The translations under genes were made by a program, and so were the position numbers. Shown in pieces: positions 1 to 9,965 of a stretch of DNA of 64,000 nt. Origin of the DNA: Pyropia yezoensis (taxonomy: Eukaryota; Rhodophyta; Bangiophyceae; Bangiales; Bangiaceae); contig CM020619.1 of NCBI GenBank assembly GCA_009829735.1, positions 12,019,777 to 12,083,776 on the forward strand. Direction: 5' to 3'. How positions within the stretch are numbered: position 1 is the first letter of the stretch; every line of letters begins with the position of its first letter. Below the pieces are notes generated by a model. The model was not told where the DNA came from and ran no database searches. It saw only the letters and a program-made list of their open reading frames with translations.

Positions 1-639
1 CCTCCCCCTCCACCCAAGATCCGCCTGCTGGGCGCGGGTGTACTGCCCCATCCCCTCTCCGCTGTCCATCTGCCCGCTGTGGCGGAAGCCCCCGCCCCCC
101 CCACCAGGGGCTTGCCTCCTGTCGCGGCAGTCCCCACCGACCTCACCTGCCAACTGGGAACGTTTCTGAGGGGGGTGACCTTGGAATTTAATCCCTCTGT
201 GAGGGATGGTCACCTTCACCCCCGGTGACCTTCAGTCGACCCACCCTCGGTACCGCAGACACAATCGAGCCCCACTCGTCCCCCCTTCCGGAGCCACCGT
301 GGCCCTCTCGCCCTCCTTATTAGGGCGCCTCCATACCCACGCTTCCACGTTTCCAATGCGCGGTGGCGCTGGGAAGGGGGGACGAGTGGTGCGCGCCGTC
401 AAAATGCTGCAGTAAACGGGCCGCGTGCGTCGGCCGCTGTTATCGATCGTGCCCGTCGTCCTCCGTGATATCTCCCTGCCCCCCCCTTCCCTTTCAACCC
501 TCGCGTGGCGCGAGGCCACTCACGCTCACCCCCCCCGTCGTTTGCTCCCCTCCCCCCCCCCCCCCCCCCCCCCCGCCTCGCTCCACCTCCCTCTCCCCGC
601 CTCTATCTCAACACCGCCCTGGCCACTCGACGATGCCCG
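1..639. other. Intergenic, downstream of the carbonic anhydrase-Hint gene
   Basis: No supported gene. The overlapping reading frames here are Pro/Arg/Ala-rich chance frames of GC-rich DNA. A 23-base C run lies at 552-574, just 3' of the minus-strand gene that ends at 640. Confidence 0.5.
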
Positions 640-2406
640 TCACACCCCCACCGCCGCCGTGGCCGCCGCCACCGCGGCGCGCAGCGCCTCGGCGGCGCGC
701 CCGCCGTCACCATGAAAGGCGCGGATGCTCCCCCAGCCGCGGCGGTAGGCCCACGCGAGGGGTGCCAGCAGCCGCTCCGCCACGCCCGCCGGCAGGGCGG
801 TGGTGAGGGTGCTCACCCGGAAGCCGTCAACGACCACGTCCACACCGTCTAGGACATGCGGCGCGTACAGGCCCGTGCCCATCACGTGGGTGACCGCCAC
901 GACGGGGTCCGCGATGGTGGAGGTGGTGGTGGTGGTGGCGGCGGCGGTGGTTGCAGTGGGGGCGGTGGCGGTGGCAGCGCTGCCGTCACCCGCGGCACGC
1001 GGCGGGGGCACCCGCTCCAGCGTGTCGCCCACCCGCACGGCGCCGGCGGGCACCCGCGCGCCCGACGCGTAGATGAGGTGCCCCGCCGAGGCGGTGAGCG
1101 CCCCCCCCGACGCGGTGGTCAGCCGCACAAACGGGTGGCGGCCGGTGGGCAGCCTGTGGGACCACATGAAGAGCGGGGAGGTGGCGCCCGCCGCGGCGCC
1201 CGTCACCACCTCCGCACCAGTGGCCACGTCTGCGAGCGCCACCGCCCGCCCGTCGGGGCGCCACACGGTGGAGGTGCCGGGGAAGCACGTGGGGTTGACC
1301 ACCACCTCGGCCGACGGCTCGGCGCCGGCGCCGGGGCCGTCGCCGCCCGGCGCCGCGGAGGTGGGCGCGGGCGCCGCCGGCGGCTCGGCCGGCGGGGCGG
1401 GGGGGGAGTGCGGCGGCTCGGCCGGCGGGGCGGGGGGGGAGTGCGGCGGCTCGCCGGCGGGCGGCTCTGGCGCCGCCGACGGGGCGCCGCCGACCATATT
1501 CCCCGCCGGCCCGTAGCAGGTGATCTTGCGCCCGTTGGTCGGCTGCAGCGGCCGGTTGTTGCCCCGCTCGTCCAGGCCCGTCTCTTGGGTGCGGTACTCG
1601 CGGAAGCGGTCCACCTGCTCCTGCGTGACGGGCTGAGCGCTCATCTCCATGAACCAGGCGAGCTCCTCTGAGCATGGCGGGGTGGTGAGGGAGCCCCCCC
1701 ACTGGCAAAAGCCCGACTCGGGGCGCTCCACCGTCCCCCACTCGACGCCCGTGATGCCGACGGTGCTGTTGGGGGCGCCCCCCTGGGCGTCCCCTTGCGC
1801 GTCGAGCAGGCGGGTGAGGAGCAGGTTGGGGGTGGAGGACAGCTCAAACAGCACGCTCACCACCGCGATCCGGTCGTGGGGCACCCCGGGGGCAATGTGC
1901 ACAAAGTGGAGCTCCAGCGGGAAGGTCCGCCCATTCACCTGGTGCTCTGCAGGCGCGTGGGCGTGCACGTTGACCAGGCTGTAGGTGGCAAACTGCCACT
2001 GCAGCTTGCCGCACGTGTCCGTCGCGCACTCGAGCGGCACGTTGTTGATGGACGTGCGGGCGGTAAAGGTGGCCGTGCCGGGCTGGACCAGCGAGAAGAG
2101 GGTGACGCTCGGGTCCACGGGGACGGTGGGGACCACGTTGATGGGGGACTGCTGCTCGCCCGTGCCGCACAGCACAAACGCATTGTCCAGGGTGTGCCAG
2201 TACTGCGGGCCCGTCGTGCCCGTGTAGTTCCACGGCGAGTTGGTGTCGGCGTGGACAGACGGCGCCAGGCGGGCGGGCGCCGCGGCCACCGTTGTGATGG
2301 CGGCCACCGCCGCCACGGTGGCCGCGGCGGTGGCCGTCAGGAGCCGCCGTCGGCCGGGCCGCCCGGGGTGGTTCCTCCGCGGAGGGGGAGCAGCGGGGAC
2401 CGCCAT
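640..2406 (-). CDS. Secreted alpha-carbonic anhydrase fused to a hedgehog-type Hint (Hog) domain
   Basis: Single-exon protein of 588 aa. The Met at 2406 is chosen because it is followed by a basic stretch and an Ala/Val/Thr-rich hydrophobic segment (residues 21-43), a good signal peptide; the frame is open further upstream but reads as low complexity. Residues about 57-300 are an alpha-carbonic anhydrase, which hydrates CO2 to bicarbonate. It has QSPIN, all three zinc histidines (H148 and H150 in VHAHAPAEH, H167 in LELHFVH) and LTTPPCSEELAWF. A Pro-rich linker with an 11-residue repeat (PPHSPPAP type) spans about 310-365. From C374 (CFPGTSTV) the protein matches the self-splicing Hint module of hedgehog proteins: a His in SAGH (440-443, where Hog domains usually have TxxH), AVRVGDTL, GLYAPHVLDG and VVVDGF. 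Seen: both domains in one frame. Inferred: the enzyme is exported and may be cut or modified at C374. Confidence 0.88.
   Translation of the reverse strand: MAVPAAPPPRRNHPGRPGRRRLLTATAAATVAAVAAITTVAAAPARLAPSVHADTNSPWNYTGTTGPQYWHTLDNAFVLCGTGEQQSPINVVPTVPVDPSVTLFSLVQPGTATFTARTSINNVPLECATDTCGKLQWQFATYSLVNVHAHAPAEHQVNGRTFPLELHFVHIAPGVPHDRIAVVSVLFELSSTPNLLLTRLLDAQGDAQGGAPNSTVGITGVEWGTVERPESGFCQWGGSLTTPPCSEELAWFMEMSAQPVTQEQVDRFREYRTQETGLDERGNNRPLQPTNGRKITCYGPAGNMVGGAPSAAPEPPAGEPPHSPPAPPAEPPHSPPAPPAEPPAAPAPTSAAPGGDGPGAGAEPSAEVVVNPTCFPGTSTVWRPDGRAVALADVATGAEVVTGAAAGATSPLFMWSHRLPTGRHPFVRLTTASGGALTASAGHLIYASGARVPAGAVRVGDTLERVPPPRAAGDGSAATATAPTATTAAATTTTTSTIADPVVAVTHVMGTGLYAPHVLDGVDVVVDGFRVSTLTTALPAGVAERLLAPLAWAYRRGWGSIRAFHGDGGRAAEALRAAVAAATAAVGV
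1380..1446 (-). repeat. 33-bp coding tandem repeat, about two copies
   Basis: Two near-identical 33-base units encode an 11-residue Pro-rich repeat (EPPHSPPAPPA) in the linker between the carbonic anhydrase and Hint domains. Confidence 0.8.
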
Positions 2407-5235
2407 GGGAGTCGGGGAGGGGTCGAAGGTTGCCCTTGGACACCACCAAGACGGCAAGTGTGTTGGGGTGGCGGCGGGGGATGGCAAGCGTGATCTAAAG
2501 GTGCCAAGTCGGAGGGGAAGGGGGCGGGGGCGGGAAAAGAACCAAGGTGATGTGCGCAGGGATGGGATGGGGGGATAGCAAGGCGCAGCGGTCCCGACCC
2601 CGTGTAGCAGCGAGCGGATGCTGGCGTAGGGGACCAAGCCACTCGCCCCCCCGCGGAGGGCCCCGGTTTTATACTCTTCCCCACCGGGTGTCGAGCGTCG
2701 CCGTAGCGAGCAGCCCCGAGCGGGCAGAGGGGCCCCGGCCGGGGGTGTGTAGGGGGGCGCTGTGGCGTAGCACCCCCCGCGAGGGGGGGCCCCGCCCCCC
2801 CCACGCGGGGGAGAGCCGGTGGGCCGCGGCACTCGAGCGGGGGGAGGGGAGCGTGGTGTGTGGGGTGGGGACTCGGCGGCGATGGCCAGCCAGCCAGCCA
2901 CCAGCGTGCGCGTGGGGTTGGAGGGCGGGGGGGGGGGGGGGGGGGGGGGGGCGGGAAACTAACAGGAAGATGGGGCGGGGACTGGCGCCGCGCGGGGCTA
3001 CCGCCCGTCAGAGCGCGCGCGCGTCGGGTGGGAGAAGGGCCCGACGGCAGCGACGGCGGTGGGGAAGGGCGCGGCGACGTCCTCGGCCGCCCTACCCCCG
3101 CCGTGCAGTGGGCACGCGGGGATTCGCTGGTGGCGGGCGCCCAAAGGCGGGGCCGTCTACCCCGCGGCCACGCGCCCCTCCCCGCCTCCCGTCGACACTG
3201 TGCCCCCCGCCACCGTCTCACCCCGCGTGTGTGGGGCCACACATCATGGACGAGTGGGAACGCGGGCGCCACCACAGGGCGCCGGCCGACAAACGTCGCC
3301 GGTTGGGCACAGAGGCGGCGACGTCGGCGGCGGCGGAGGTGGGGGGGGACTGGGGACGGCGCACTCCATGCGCTGGTGTTCAGGCAATATGCAGAAGGGG
3401 GGCGGGGGCGGGTGTGGTGCTCGCCGCGCCGGAGGTGACCTTGACCGCCACGCCACCTGTATATGTGGCTCCAACGTCTGGCCATGAAGGGGTGTTCGGG
3501 AGGACGCAGGGGTGGGCGGGGTGCGGGGCACACCCAGGGGCAGCGGCCAGCTCGGGAGTGGAAAGTACAGTGTACACTCCAGGGGCGGAAGGGGTGGAGG
3601 AGGTGCAAATACGCCCTCGGGAGCGTGAGAGGTGCTCGTGGCTGGGTCGCGGATGTGTGCGTAGGCGGGTGCACCCCGAGCGTGCACCAAACCCACGACG
3701 GTCAACGCACCCCGTTACGGGTGTTGTGAGGCCTTGTCGCTCCTGCGGGCGAGCGCCGCCCGCCCTGTCTTCTTTGCTTTTTTGTCTGGCGACGCGCCCC
3801 GCCCTTGTCGCGGCGGCTGATGCGCCTTGTACACCACCCATTCCTTTCTTTCCCCGGCGGCCAATGCGGACAGGGGCTGCGGGAGGCAGCGGGGGGGGGG
3901 GGATGTGGTAGGGATGGGGTGGATGGGTACCTCCGTCCCTCCGCCCATTGGCCAATCAGCCCACCCATTTCCTGTCTCAATCGTATGGCGTCAGTTCGAG
4001 AGGAGGAGAGCGTCCCCTGCTGCCGCCCTCCCCGCACGCCCGCCCTCGGCCCGCCCGCCCGCGCGCCTGCGTCCCGCTTTGGGCCAAACAGTGGATTGGT
4101 GGGGGGTGGGGGGGTTGTCTGTGGTGGGTGGCGTGCGCACGAAACGGGAGGCCCTCCGCAGCGGACACGGTGCCGCCATACGGACCACGACGCTTCTCGA
4201 CTGTTGGACGTGTGAGGCTGGGGGCGGCAGGGCAGAGGGTGGGGAGGGGATCGATCCCCCGAGCGGGCAATCCGCCCTCACACGGGGGGGGAGCGCCGCC
4301 CGCGCGAGGCTCCCTGGCTGCAACCCCGCCCACCGCAGCTGGTCGTGTGGAGGGGGGGGGGGTGGGCGGGGCGCGTGTGTGCGACCCGCGGCGGCGGTCC
4401 CGGTCGGTGGCCGTCGTCCGTCGGTTGGCGTAGAGGGTTGGCGCATCAGCGGCGCCCGCGCGGCGCGGTGGTGGTGGCGAGACGAGGCGTGGAGGGGGGC
4501 CGGTCAAGTCCGTCGTTTTGTGGCCGTCCGTGGTCATCCACTCCACCCCACCGCGCAGAACGAAGAGATTGAGAGGGGGGGCACCGCTTGGGGGCGAAAA
4601 GCAGCCACAGACCCCTTCCTGCCTGGCCGACAAAGGCACGGGACCATGGAGTGGGGCTGTGGTTGGGCCTCAGGGTCGAGATTGTGAAGCGCGACCGGGT
4701 GGGGGCGGCCCTTTTGCGGCAGATTGGAGCTTGGCGCCAACCACAAGGGTGCTTCGCCCACCGCACGCCAGATCGCAGTGCCGGCGTCCAGGGTCCCATC
4801 CGTCCAGGCTCGCATTGATCTGCGGCACTGCTCGCGCCGGCCAGAGGCCGGCACGAAGAAAATCTCCCCCCACATCGCATGGAGCAGTCAATGAACGGGA
4901 GAAGAGTTGGGAGCACACGTGCGGGTTACAACGTGATGCAACGTGTCATTGTGACAAGTCTGACCTATGACTTTGTTAATTTTGGTCAGAAATGTTTACC
5001 AATGGATATGTTTTGGATTTTCGGTGGCGGAGAACCACTGCAGCTCGCCAGCAAGGCCAAGTCAGAACAAGCAATCTGCCTGCAGCGAGCAAGACGCGAC
5101 ACGCAGCCCGGAGAGAAGAGACCCATGCTGGATGGTCTGTCGTGCCCTGGTCTGACGCCCTAGCCGAATCGCCGCCGTGTTCGCCGGGGCAACCCCCCCC
5201 CCCCCACCGCCACGTCCTGCGGCTCGCCCGTCTGG
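2407..5235. other. GC-rich spacer without a supported gene
   Basis: All frames give Pro/Arg/Gly-rich sequence with no recognisable domain on either strand. It contains a 25-base G run at 2927-2951 and a short AT-richer pocket near 4940-5060. The segment near 4680-4880 has a slightly less biased frame, but no family was recognised. Confidence 0.4.
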
Positions 5236-5851
5236 ATGGTGGGTGCTGACGGCGGCCGCTGGCAGACGGCGGCGGCGGCGGCGGCGGGTCCCCCCGTCCC
5301 TGCCTACGTGGTTGCCCCCCCGCCGCTGACCCAGGCCTCCCCAGCGGCAGGGCGGCCGACGTGCGGCTGGCAGCGGCCGCTCCGCCTCGGCCGGCGCGAC
5401 GTGCCGGCACCGGCGGGGGGTGGGCGGCCGCGTGCGCCAGCGCGGCTCCCCGTCATGAGCGCCGCCGCCGCCCAGGAGTGCGAGAGCGACCGCCCTCGCC
5501 ATAGCGGCGGCGGTGGCGGCGACGGTGGTGGTGGTGGTATTGATGGCGGCGGTGCGACGGCAGCGCCGCCACGGGTGCTTCCCCCCCACCTGAGCGCCCC
5601 CCCCCCGCGGTCGGCGGTGGTCGTCACGCGCGGGCTCCTCCACGACTGGGTGCACCCGTGTCTGATCCCCGACGGCCGCTGGTATGGCCTCGCCGGCGAG
5701 TGGGGTTACTATGGCGGCGGCGCGCCCGGCGCCCACGGCGGCGGCGCGCCGGGCATTCCGCTGACCACCCCCGCCACCACCGCCTTTCGCGGCCGCGTCG
5801 GCGGCGGCGCCCGCCTGTGGTCCCGCCCCCCGCCGGCGGCGGCGGCGCCCG

Positions 5852-5884
<33 letters not shown>

Positions 5885-6861
5885 GGGTGCAGGTCAACAT
5901 CTACACTGCGGCGGGGTTATCGAGGACGGGGGACAAGGCGGTCGCGCGGGCGGCCGACGGGCTCGCTCAAAAGAGCTGGCCGTCGGCAATGGCCGTCGGC
6001 AGCGCCGAGCCGGTTGTATCGCCCGGCGTGGGGGTGAACGCGGCGTTCTTTGCGGGATCTGGGGGGGGGGTGTGGGCGGTCCCCGACGGGCCCACCACCG
6101 CCACCGCCACCAGTGTCTCAGATGGCGACGCGGAGCGATCGCCGGCGGCGCCCGGTCACCGCCCGCAGCGCGGGATTGTCCCCCCCGGATGGTCGTTTCT
6201 GGAGCTGTTCCTCCGCGGCGACGCCGCCGCCGCCGCGTCAGCGTCGGTCTCGTGGCCGACGGGCGCGACCGCGCCGTTACTCCGCTCCCTCATCCGCGAG
6301 GCCCGCGTCAATGGCTGGGAGGGCATCACCGATGAGCACCGCGCCGTGACGCTACCTTCCGTTCCTTCCGCGGCGCCACCGCTGCCGGTGGATGCGTGGG
6401 TGGGAGGCTACCCGGGGCCGTCTGAGGCTGCCGCAGGCGCCGGTACCGCGACGGTGGTGGCGTGGGTGGATGCCTGGGAAGGGGAGGAGTGGGGGGGGGG
6501 TGCGGATGGTGGCAGCGGTGGTGACGATGGTGAAGGCGTCCACGGAGGCGGCGACGGCGATAGCGGTGGTGGTGGGGGTGGCCGTCGGCTGGTGACATGG
6601 ACGGTGGAGGGCGTGCGGTGGGCGCCCGCCGGCGGCGGCCGCCACGGCGGCTCGTCGCGGGTGGTGGCTCTGGAGGATGGGCTGTACCTGTCGACAATGG
6701 CAGACGTGCGGGAGGGTGGGGTTGTGGAGTTTGGACGGGCCACCCCACCACCGTGGGGGGGTGGGGCGCGCCAGCGGCTGCTCGTCGTGATGACACCGGG
6801 GGGGGCCATTGACCGGGTCGTGCACGAGTCGTATCCTCCGCCAGGGGGGGAGGCTCATTGA
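5236..6861 (+). CDS. Conserved protein of unidentified family, paralog A (DUF3598-like?)
   Basis: Single-exon protein of up to 541 aa, paralogous to the protein encoded on the other strand at 8031-9359. Similarity begins near the second Met at 5455 and runs to the C terminus. Shared blocks are SAVVVT, HPxLxPDGRxYG, a GEWG turn, FELFLRG, SLIRExRVNGWEG, LPVDxWVGGYPGP, ALEDGLYLS and a final RQRxLVV...VVHExYPP. The C-terminal EDGLY block followed by an RQR-type strand recalls DUF3598/CpcT-like beta-barrel proteins of cyanobacteria and plastids; this is a weak resemblance by eye. The first 73 residues are Ala/Arg/Pro-rich and could be a transit peptide, or the true start could be 5455. Poly-Gly runs inside (for example near 5856-5883) are low complexity. 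No catalytic motif was recognised. Confidence 0.72.
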
Positions 6862-6938
6862 CGTCACGACGGCCACCCGCCGGGGCTGTGTGGCGCACCC
6901 TTCTTGTTCTTTCCGGCGCCACATGCACGGTGCGTGTA

Positions 6939-6968
6939 CAGTTGGTACCGAATATTATTTGCCCACCC
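6939..6968 (+). repeat. Left terminal inverted repeat of the Tc1-like element
   Basis: It begins CAGTTGGTACCG after a TA and runs into AATATTATTTGCCCACCC. It pairs with 7677-7706 with a single mismatch (G versus C at the twelfth base). Confidence 0.88.
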
Positions 6969-7051
6969 CAACCATCAGATCCTGATATTTATATTGACTC
7001 GATGCGACCGTCCGTTTCCAGTGCAAGAAACGCACTAAAGTAAAAAATACT

Positions 7052-7513
7052 TTAATACTTGGTGCCAGACCCGTTCGCTTCCACCACCCCCCGCACACGG
7101 CGGCACATGCTCTCGGTCAGGTGCTTGAAATAGGCGCTCGGTATCGACGCCCACTCTTCCTGCAGGGCAGTGAACAGCTCGTCCTTCGTCTTGGGGAGGG
7201 GGGGGCCGAATGCGGTGCTGGTTCGTCCCTGGTTGACCTTTTCGGCGATTTCCGCCGTTGAGGCGAAAGGGTTGCCGTCCACCACCCGGCGGAGCCCGCG
7301 CAGCTCTCGAGGGCTGAGGAGCTTCGGCCGACCTCGGTTGTCCTGGCGCGCAGTGGTCGCCGCCCGCCGCGCGCTGGCTGCGTGGTAGCTGACCACCGTC
7401 TTGGGGATGCCGAGCGCGGTGGCGATGGCCCCATTGGACTTCTTGTTCGTGACCATGGTCTTGATGGCGCCGACTTCCTGGCGGCATAGGGGGGTCCCGC
7501 CCTTGCCCCCCAT
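7052..7513 (-). CDS. Truncated Tc1-like transposase: helix-turn-helix head joined to C-terminal tail
   Basis: Intact 153-aa frame with a true ATG at 7513. Residues about 10-95 are a Tc1/Tc3-type bipartite helix-turn-helix: a homeodomain-like first part (SNGAIATALGIPKTVVSYH), a basic GRPKLLS linker, then a second helical part (LRGLRRVVDGNPFASTAEI). Directly after it comes the typical transposase end: EEWASIPSAYFKHLTESMCR, then RRVRGVVEANGSGTKY. The roughly 200-residue DDE catalytic core is missing, yet the frame stays open across the junction. Such a product could bind the element's ends but could not cut DNA. Whether it is expressed, or merely a deletion derivative that happens to stay in frame, is unknown. 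Confidence 0.8.
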   Translation of the reverse strand: MGGKGGTPLCRQEVGAIKTMVTNKKSNGAIATALGIPKTVVSYHAASARRAATTARQDNRGRPKLLSPRELRGLRRVVDGNPFASTAEIAEKVNQGRTSTAFGPPLPKTKDELFTALQEEWASIPSAYFKHLTESMCRRVRGVVEANGSGTKY

Positions 7514-7676
7514 GGTGCTGCTTTTTCTTTTTCTTCGCTGGGAGAGAAGCTATGGGCGCTTCTTTATAGCACCATGCCCCGCACCGCTGCGCCCAAGTGA
7601 CTGCAATGAGCGGCACCACTGAGGCCGCTTTTTGGATCTCGTCCGTGGTCGATTTGGTGTAAAAAGTGGTCCGCCA

Positions 7677-7706
7677 GGGTGGGCAAATAATATTGGGTAC
7701 CAACTG
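7677..7706 (-). repeat. Right terminal inverted repeat of the Tc1-like element
   Basis: Mirror of 6939-6968. It ends ...GGTACCAACTG and is followed by TA, the duplicated target dinucleotide. Confidence 0.88.
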
Positions 7707-7708
7707 TA

Positions 7709-8030
7709 GGTGGCTGCGGCTGTTCTCCTTGCTTGCAGGTGTTGGTGTGTAACGCGTCGATTCAACGAGTACTGTACTGTACTGTACATTCAATATCCCC
7801 TTCACTCACTAGACTACTTGGAGCCTCTGCGTATGTACACCCAATGCCGCGTCCATGCTGCAAAACCCCAGTGCGCGCCCCACTCTATGATGCCCTCCCC
7901 TGCCCAGCGGAAAGTACCTGCGATTCCGCGGTGTACAGCACCCTAATCATGATGGGCGGCAGGCTTTCCCGCATCGGGCCGCCACACAGCAAACGTCCAA
8001 CCTCCCGCCAACCCAGAGCCAACGACGTTG
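7709..8030. other. Short spacer between the Tc1-like element and paralog B
   Basis: It holds a TACTGTACTGTACTGTACA microrepeat near 7771-7789 and no gene. It is the shared 3' flank of the two convergent paralogs. Confidence 0.5.
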
Positions 8031-9359
8031 TCAAGCCGCAGGACTCCCCCCCGTCGGTGGGTACACCTCGTGGACCACTCGGCTGACGACTGCGCCGGGT
8101 TCCAGCACCACCAGCGTCCGCTGGCGGGCCTGCCCCGGCCGCGGCGGGGTGACCGACCCCAATTCCAGCACACCACCCTCGCGCGGATTAACCATTGCAG
8201 ACAGGTACAGCCCATCCTCTAGGGCCACCAGCCGGTTAGCCCCGGCATCGCCAACAACCCCACCGACAGGTGTCCAGCGCACGCCCTCCGTCACGGTCCA
8301 CGACACCAGCCGGCGGCCGTCGCCGCCCTTGCCGTCGCCGCCGCCAACCACCGCCGTCACCGTCGCGGAGCCAGCGCCCGCGTCGGCTTCGGTTGGCCCC
8401 GGGTAGCCCCCCACCCAGTCGTCCACCGGCAGGGGTGCCGTGGCGGGCGGCACAGCCGGCAGCTCCACCGCGCCGCCGTCCACGCCCTCCCACCCATTGA
8501 CGCGCGACTCGCGGATGAGCGACACCAGCTCTGGGTGGGGGACGCCCTCGTTCCACGCGACGATTACAGTCCACCCGGCGGCGGGCTCGCCGCGAAGAAA
8601 GAGCTCGAAGAAGGGCGCGGCGCCGTCGGCCGGGCCGCCGAGGAAGCCAAACGCGCCCCCACCAGAGGCGGTAAAGAAAAAAATAATGGCGCCCGCAGCA
8701 GGGGGTGGCATCACCGCGACGGGGTGAGCGGGGGCGAGCTCGTCCCACCGCTTCTCGTACAGCCCATCTGCGTCCCGCAGGGTGGCAGGAATGCCAACCT
8801 TCGGGTCGGTCGACGACAGGTTGATGTGCACCAGGTCGGTGGCGGGCGCCCCCGGCGGGTGCACCCACACCCGCGCGCCGCGGCGGTAGATAGACCGTGT
8901 CCGAGTGGTGGCGGGAGACGACAGCTCCCGACGTGGTTCTCCGAGCGGCCCGAAGGAGCCCCACTCGCCAACGTGGCCGTAGAACCTTCCATCAGGTTGA
9001 AGCGTCGGGTGGGCCCAGCCGTGCATGGTGCCTTCCGTCACGACCACCGCCGATGAGGGAGGAGGGGCGGTCAGGTGTGAGGGGAGCACCCGCGATGCGG
9101 TGGCTGGTGCTTTTTGGACGCTCCCGCTGCCGCCACCGCCGCTACCACCGTCGCTCATAGACATGGCTGCTGGCTCGGCGGCGCGGCGGCCAACCGCCAA
9201 CGCCGGGCGGGGGCGGAAGCGACCGGCCGCCACACCGACGCCAGCGTTTACGCCGGGGGCGGTGGTCGTTGACCAGTGCGGAGGGTACCCCACGACGAAG
9301 GCGGGAAGGGTGCGGTCGGGCAACCCAAACACGGGCGGGTGTGGTGTGGAGGGTTCCAT
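8031..9359 (-). CDS. Conserved protein of unidentified family, paralog B (DUF3598-like?)
   Basis: Single-exon protein of 442 aa from the ATG at 9359. The Met shared with paralog A is at 9164, and the 65 residues before it are Arg/Ala/Pro-rich and could be a transit peptide. It keeps every conserved block of paralog A (SAVVVTEG, HPTLQPDGRFYG, FFELFLRG, SLIRESRVNGWEG, DDWVGGYPGPTEA, LVALEDGLYLS, RQRTLVVLEPG, VVHEVYPPTGG) but lacks its long glycine runs and is clearly diverged, so the duplication is not recent. The two genes are convergent, with their stops about 1.2 kb apart and a transposon between them. Function unknown; the DUF3598/CpcT-like resemblance of the C-terminal third is tentative. 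Confidence 0.75.
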   Translation of the reverse strand: MEPSTPHPPVFGLPDRTLPAFVVGYPPHWSTTTAPGVNAGVGVAAGRFRPRPALAVGRRAAEPAAMSMSDGGSGGGGSGSVQKAPATASRVLPSHLTAPPPSSAVVVTEGTMHGWAHPTLQPDGRFYGHVGEWGSFGPLGEPRRELSSPATTRTRSIYRRGARVWVHPPGAPATDLVHINLSSTDPKVGIPATLRDADGLYEKRWDELAPAHPVAVMPPPAAGAIIFFFTASGGGAFGFLGGPADGAAPFFELFLRGEPAAGWTVIVAWNEGVPHPELVSLIRESRVNGWEGVDGGAVELPAVPPATAPLPVDDWVGGYPGPTEADAGAGSATVTAVVGGGDGKGGDGRRLVSWTVTEGVRWTPVGGVVGDAGANRLVALEDGLYLSAMVNPREGGVLELGSVTPPRPGQARQRTLVVLEPGAVVSRVVHEVYPPTGGSPAA

Positions 9360-9965
9360 GACCGCGCGTGATGGGACGGGTGCAGAGGAGCGGATAAGGC
9401 AGGCTGGTAAACGGCGAAGGCCAAGGAGGGAGACGAGATGATGTGGGGCATGAGGCGACGGTCTCCGGGACGAAACAACGCGCACTCGGAGGATGTGCTG
9501 TCGGCACACAGCAGCACACGCGTTCAGAGATTAGAACACAGGCCGGGGGCCAGAGCTCTTGCCACGCTGGCATCACTCGAGGCAAGGAAAATCCTCGCAT
9601 GCCGGCTGCACGTTATAAATTCTAAGTCATCAACTAATTACATCACAGTTCTCTACGTCTTTTTTAATCGAATACAATAGCATTTGCGGGGAAAAATTGA
9701 CATCACAGTACTCGGACTGTGGACATCTGTTTGCGCGGGCAGTCCCGGCCTTGGGCACTGCTCACGCAGGCAACCTGCTCAGGCGGAACGGTCAGGTGGG
9801 GCTCCTCTCCGTGGTGGGTCCGTGGGGCGCAGTCGGCCGCCACATACGCAGTGGCGTTACGGCGGCCGCGTCCCTGCGCCCGCCAAGCCCTTTTCCTCTC
9901 CCCCGCTGTCCCTGCTAAACCAACGTCACATTGCCGCGGCGGTGTCCACCCGCCTGCCCGGCATC
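9360..9965. other. Divergent intergenic region between paralog B and SAC1
   Basis: About 600 bases between two divergently transcribed genes, presumably holding both promoters. An AT-richer stretch near 9610-9700 (TTATAAATT at about 9613) is the most promoter-like part. No gene seen. Confidence 0.4.

Larger units (their letters stand above)
6937..7708 (-). mobile_element. Internally deleted Tc1/mariner-like DNA transposon
   Basis: A 768-bp element (6939-7706) has 30-bp terminal inverted repeats that differ at one base (CAGTTGGTACC... and its complement) and is flanked on both sides by TA, the Tc1/mariner target. It encodes only the DNA-binding head and the extreme tail of a transposase (7052-7513, minus strand). 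It sits in the gap between two convergent paralogous genes, so the insertion does not interrupt a host coding region. It is non-autonomous as seen. Confidence 0.88.

Noticed and set aside
2407-2901. N-terminal extension of the carbonic anhydrase frame
   Set aside because: Pro/Arg/Gly low complexity; the Met at 2406 is followed directly by a good signal peptide.
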